Shown here: piece by piece, positions 7,034-8,947 of the stretch
Layout of the letters: each line of letters starts with the position of its first letter
Numbering within the stretch: position 1 is the first letter of the stretch
Source: Cyclobacteriaceae bacterium
GTDB lineage: Bacteria > Bacteroidota > Bacteroidia > Cytophagales > Cyclobacteriaceae
Length of the DNA: 8,947 nt
Direction of reading: 5' to 3'
Assembly (NCBI GenBank): GCA_025363495.1
Contig: JANYDR010000004.1
Span: 1 to 8,947, forward strand
Program-made: the position numbers and the translations under genes
The notes under the pieces: generated by a model
What the model saw: the letters and a program-made list of their open reading frames with translations, nothing else
Told to the model about the DNA's origin: nothing
Database searches by the model: none

Positions 7034-8029
7034 CTAGAAAAGGGTCTTTGAATCGAAGAACCTGATTTCTCTCGAACGGTATTTGTAAAGTTTTTTCTCA
7101 ATGTGCCTTACCTTCTGCAAAATCTTTCCATCATTCAGTCCAGAGAGATGCAGCCCAATGGCGAGCTTCCTTTTGTTCCAGTTGAGATCGCTTATCAAGT
7201 GATTATCGGAGTCTGAAAAAGAAAAGCCATAAATAACTAACCGGTCGTTGGAATCTCTAAAGGCACTACGGCAAAATGAGAGGTACTTATTTCTGGATAT
7301 GGTTTCCTCTTTTAATGAAGCTCGCCCTTCGGAAACAAATATCGGAAGATTACCGAGGCGAACTCGTAATCTTATTAAATCAAGTAGCTCTTCCGTCTTA
7401 CTTCCCCGTCTGATTTTGATTGTCATTTCCTGTTCTTTGTAAAGAAAAAGGGCTCCGTGGAGATAGTAGATATTTCTAAAACCGTTTATAGTCTCGTCTG
7501 TAAATCTTAAATTGATTCCATCTGCCCTGAAAAAATCCTGAAAGCGCCTGATTATCTTGTCCCGTCTGAAGCGGTCCATTGTGGTTAGAATCACATGGTA
7601 CAGAAAAGTATCATAGTTAGTCGTGTAAATGTTTTCAAACCAATCGAGACCTTGAGATAGATTAATAATGGTCCTTGGATCGATCAGTGAATAGTTTGGA
7701 TGAAGATCTTTTATTGAACTTAGCAGGCCGCTCTTAAGTTGTTGCAGGGCCTTTTCAATTTCCTCGACCTTATGCCCAAAAATGGTGTTGACCTCCAAAG
7801 CATCGGAAAGCTTGTTTTGAATGCCCTCAAAATTGGTGGAGTTGAATTTCTTAAATATGGATTGCTCTTCCGAATCCAGGTAGGTCTGGAACCTTTCAAA
7901 CAGGGAGCGGTAGTTGAGGGCTGGGTTGATATTTATTGAAAAGCCGTTCCCCAGGAAAATATCAGCGCCTTTGAAAGTATCCTGAATCTCGCTCCAGTGG
8001 TAAATCTTAATGTCGGCAACGGTTCTCAT
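7034..8029 (-). CDS. DUF4917 family protein with SIR2-like NAD-binding motifs
   Basis: A 331-residue protein that I recognise as DUF4917. Its conserved segments correspond in order to those of SIR2-type enzymes: LGNGFS at 26-31 (the glycine-rich nucleotide loop, GAGxS in sirtuins), TTNYD at 136-140 (the catalytic-pocket Asn, N138), YYLHGA at 188-193 (the catalytic His, H191), and IYGFSFSDSDNHL at 266-278 (the closing GYSxxDxD motif). FVSEG at 231-235 and NKYLSFC at 247-253 are DUF4917 hallmarks. There are no membrane segments, signal peptide or sirtuin zinc-ribbon cysteines, which fits bacterial SIR2 defence effectors that deplete NAD rather than deacetylases. The ATG at 8029 follows the rteC stop by two bases, so it is very likely translated together with RteC. 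The family and motifs are seen directly; NAD hydrolysis and a role in phage defence are inferred. The charged C-terminal region (about 285-331) has no domain I know. Confidence 0.88.
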   Translation of the reverse strand: MRTVADIKIYHWSEIQDTFKGADIFLGNGFSININPALNYRSLFERFQTYLDSEEQSIFKKFNSTNFEGIQNKLSDALEVNTIFGHKVEEIEKALQQLKSGLLSSIKDLHPNYSLIDPRTIINLSQGLDWFENIYTTNYDTFLYHVILTTMDRFRRDKIIRRFQDFFRADGINLRFTDETINGFRNIYYLHGALFLYKEQEMTIKIRRGSKTEELLDLIRLRVRLGNLPIFVSEGRASLKEETISRNKYLSFCRSAFRDSNDRLVIYGFSFSDSDNHLISDLNWNKRKLAIGLHLSGLNDGKILQKVRHIEKKLYKYRSREIRFFDSKTLF

Positions 8030-8031
8030 CG

Positions 8032-8844
8032 CTACAATTCATTCATTTTTTGTTCCAACCTTTCCTTCAGTTGATCAATGAAGTTCGTCTGGCCGCTTTT
8101 CCTGATGCCTATTTCCGAGAAGTGTCTGTAAAAATTTCCAAGACTTACATTGAATAAGCTCTCAAACAAATTGGCGATTTGCTTAATTTCCGCTTTGCCG
8201 TTATTGAATGCCTCAACGGCATGTAAGGCATAAATAAGTTCAACCAGGTAGGCTTTCTTCGCAGTCCATGTAAGAGGAGAATTCCCAATTGGATCCGGGC
8301 TTAAATTCTTGATCAATACATCTAGGTGCTCCTTAATCATTTGGTTGGCAAGGATCACGGCCAGAATACTATCGTGACCTGTGGAGAAGCGTGAGTCGAT
8401 GTCTGGAGCAAGCAGGGCACTTTTCCTTGGTACAAAATACACTTCGTCTAAGTCTGTCGAACCGGAAAGACAGTATGCATAAAACTCCTTATGAGTCATC
8501 AAATATTTCCTCAATTGCTCGATTTCATGGAAGTAGTAGGCCTTAAGGCAGGAAATGTCACCCAACGGCTCACCAATTTTTAGCGTGAGTAGTTTTTCGT
8601 AATAATAATACTGACTTGAAAGGACTGGCTTAAGTTCCTTGAAGAATTCGACTTCCTCAGATTTACTATGGAATTTGTATTGATAGACAAATGCCTTCAA
8701 TTCATCAAGACTGTACTTAATGGCAGCCAGTGACTTGCTGGCCCGTGAAGGAATCTCTTTGTTCTCCTGAGCAATGCCCTCCAATTTCAATCTCAGGTCG
8801 TCCTGAAGTTGTGTTGAGAATGTCTTTATGTCTATGGTTTTCAT
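8032..8844 (-). CDS. RteC family protein (conjugative-transposon excision regulator family)
   Basis: A 270-residue member of the RteC family. In the Bacteroides element CTnDOT, RteC is a DNA-binding activator of the excision operon. Here the family pattern is clear: FFKELKPVLSSQYYYYEKLL (68-86), then YYFHEIEQLRKYL (103-115) and FYAYCLSGSTDLDEVYFVPR (121-140), and a C-terminal block LTWTAKKAYLVELIYALH (191-208) followed by FNNGKAEIKQIANLFESLFN (213-232), LGNFYRHFSEIGIRK (235-249) and FIDQLKERLEQKM (255-267). That last block contains the winged-helix-like part. Length is normal and the gene is intact. The ATG at 8844 follows the end of an upstream frame by ten bases, and the TAG stop is two bases before the DUF4917 ATG. 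No RteA/RteB two-component genes or tetQ are in the window, so it is an orphan relative, and regulation of a local element or of the downstream SIR2-like gene is inference. Confidence 0.93.
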   Translation of the reverse strand: MKTIDIKTFSTQLQDDLRLKLEGIAQENKEIPSRASKSLAAIKYSLDELKAFVYQYKFHSKSEEVEFFKELKPVLSSQYYYYEKLLTLKIGEPLGDISCLKAYYFHEIEQLRKYLMTHKEFYAYCLSGSTDLDEVYFVPRKSALLAPDIDSRFSTGHDSILAVILANQMIKEHLDVLIKNLSPDPIGNSPLTWTAKKAYLVELIYALHAVEAFNNGKAEIKQIANLFESLFNVSLGNFYRHFSEIGIRKSGQTNFIDQLKERLEQKMNEL

Positions 8845-8854
8845 AACCTGCTTA

Positions 8855-8947
8855 TTAATTCAACTTTGCTTCGATGATTTGCTGTATATCCCTTTTGATC
8901 CTGAAATAATTCTGTTCGATGTCGTAATGGCTAATCTTGCGAATGGC
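8855..8947 (-). CDS. C-terminal end of an unrecognised gene (5' part beyond window)
   Basis: Thirty codons are open from the right edge to a TAA at 8857-8855, giving AIRKISHYDIEQNYFRIKRD followed by IQQIIEAKLN. The composition (helical, charged, no low-complexity) looks like a genuine protein tail, and its stop lies ten bases before the rteC ATG, the spacing expected of an operon partner. A second frame on the same strand is also open but reads as a serine-rich, unlikely protein and ends closer to rteC. I cannot assign a family from 30 residues. Confidence 0.5.
   Translation of the reverse strand, partial: AIRKISHYDIEQNYFRIKRDIQQIIEAKLN

Noticed and set aside
7248..7939. Two plus-strand open frames (7248-7442 and 7739-7939) opposite the DUF4917 gene.
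   Set aside because: They are mirror frames of a well-supported gene; no promoter or recognisable protein.
1..8947. CRISPR array, tRNA/rRNA genes, insertion sequences or long repeats.
   Set aside because: No regularly spaced repeat, cloverleaf-like segment, transposase motif or terminal inverted repeat was seen on reading both strands; almost all of the window is coding.

Overview
The window reads as an accessory (defence / mobile-element) segment of a Bacteroidota genome. The main evidence is an RteC-family protein, a family tied to Bacteroidetes conjugative transposons. Supporting evidence is moderate-to-low GC by eye, weak or absent Shine-Dalgarno sequences, and a good match to the Bacteroidetes promoter pattern (TTTG, 20 bases, TAnnTTTG-like) ahead of one gene. 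I could not place it at genus level. Every gene I can support is on the minus strand, so transcription runs from high to low coordinates.

In transcription order: (a) 8947-8855, the last 30 codons of an unrecognised gene; (b) 8844-8032, an RteC-family regulator; (c) 8029-7034, a DUF4917 protein in which I can read the set of motifs expected of a SIR2-type NAD-binding fold, starting two bases after the rteC stop; (d) 6971-6705, a small XRE-type DNA-binding protein with a TTG or GTG start; (e) 6604-5804 and 5804-4920, an AbiEi/AbiEii antitoxin-toxin pair joined by a TGATG overlap; (f) 4913 to the left edge, at least 1637 codons of a very large DEAD/DEAH-box helicase with a DUF1998-type C-terminal region, starting six bases after abiEii and running off the window. 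The helicase is the largest gene here (55% of the window) and is open throughout, with no frameshift.

There are two likely transcription units. The first (partial gene, rteC, DUF4917) is spaced 10 and 2 bases apart. The second (abiEi, abiEii, helicase) is spaced -1 and 6 bases apart and has its own candidate promoter at 6685-6653. The XRE gene lies between them, and both its upstream region and the abiEi promoter contain the box TTTnnnTAAAATAG, so it is a plausible regulator of itself and of the AbiE-helicase operon.

The most interesting interpretation is that abiEi-abiEii-helicase is one functional defence unit: a nucleic-acid-translocating helicase coupled to a nucleotidyltransferase toxin and its wHTH antitoxin/repressor, under an XRE switch. 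A second candidate effector, SIR2-like and therefore possibly an NAD hydrolase, sits next door under RteC. The families are solid; the idea that they act together is inference from gene order and spacing. I saw no tRNA, rRNA, CRISPR array, insertion sequence, att site or convincing intrinsic terminator, and no gene-free stretch longer than about 100 bases.
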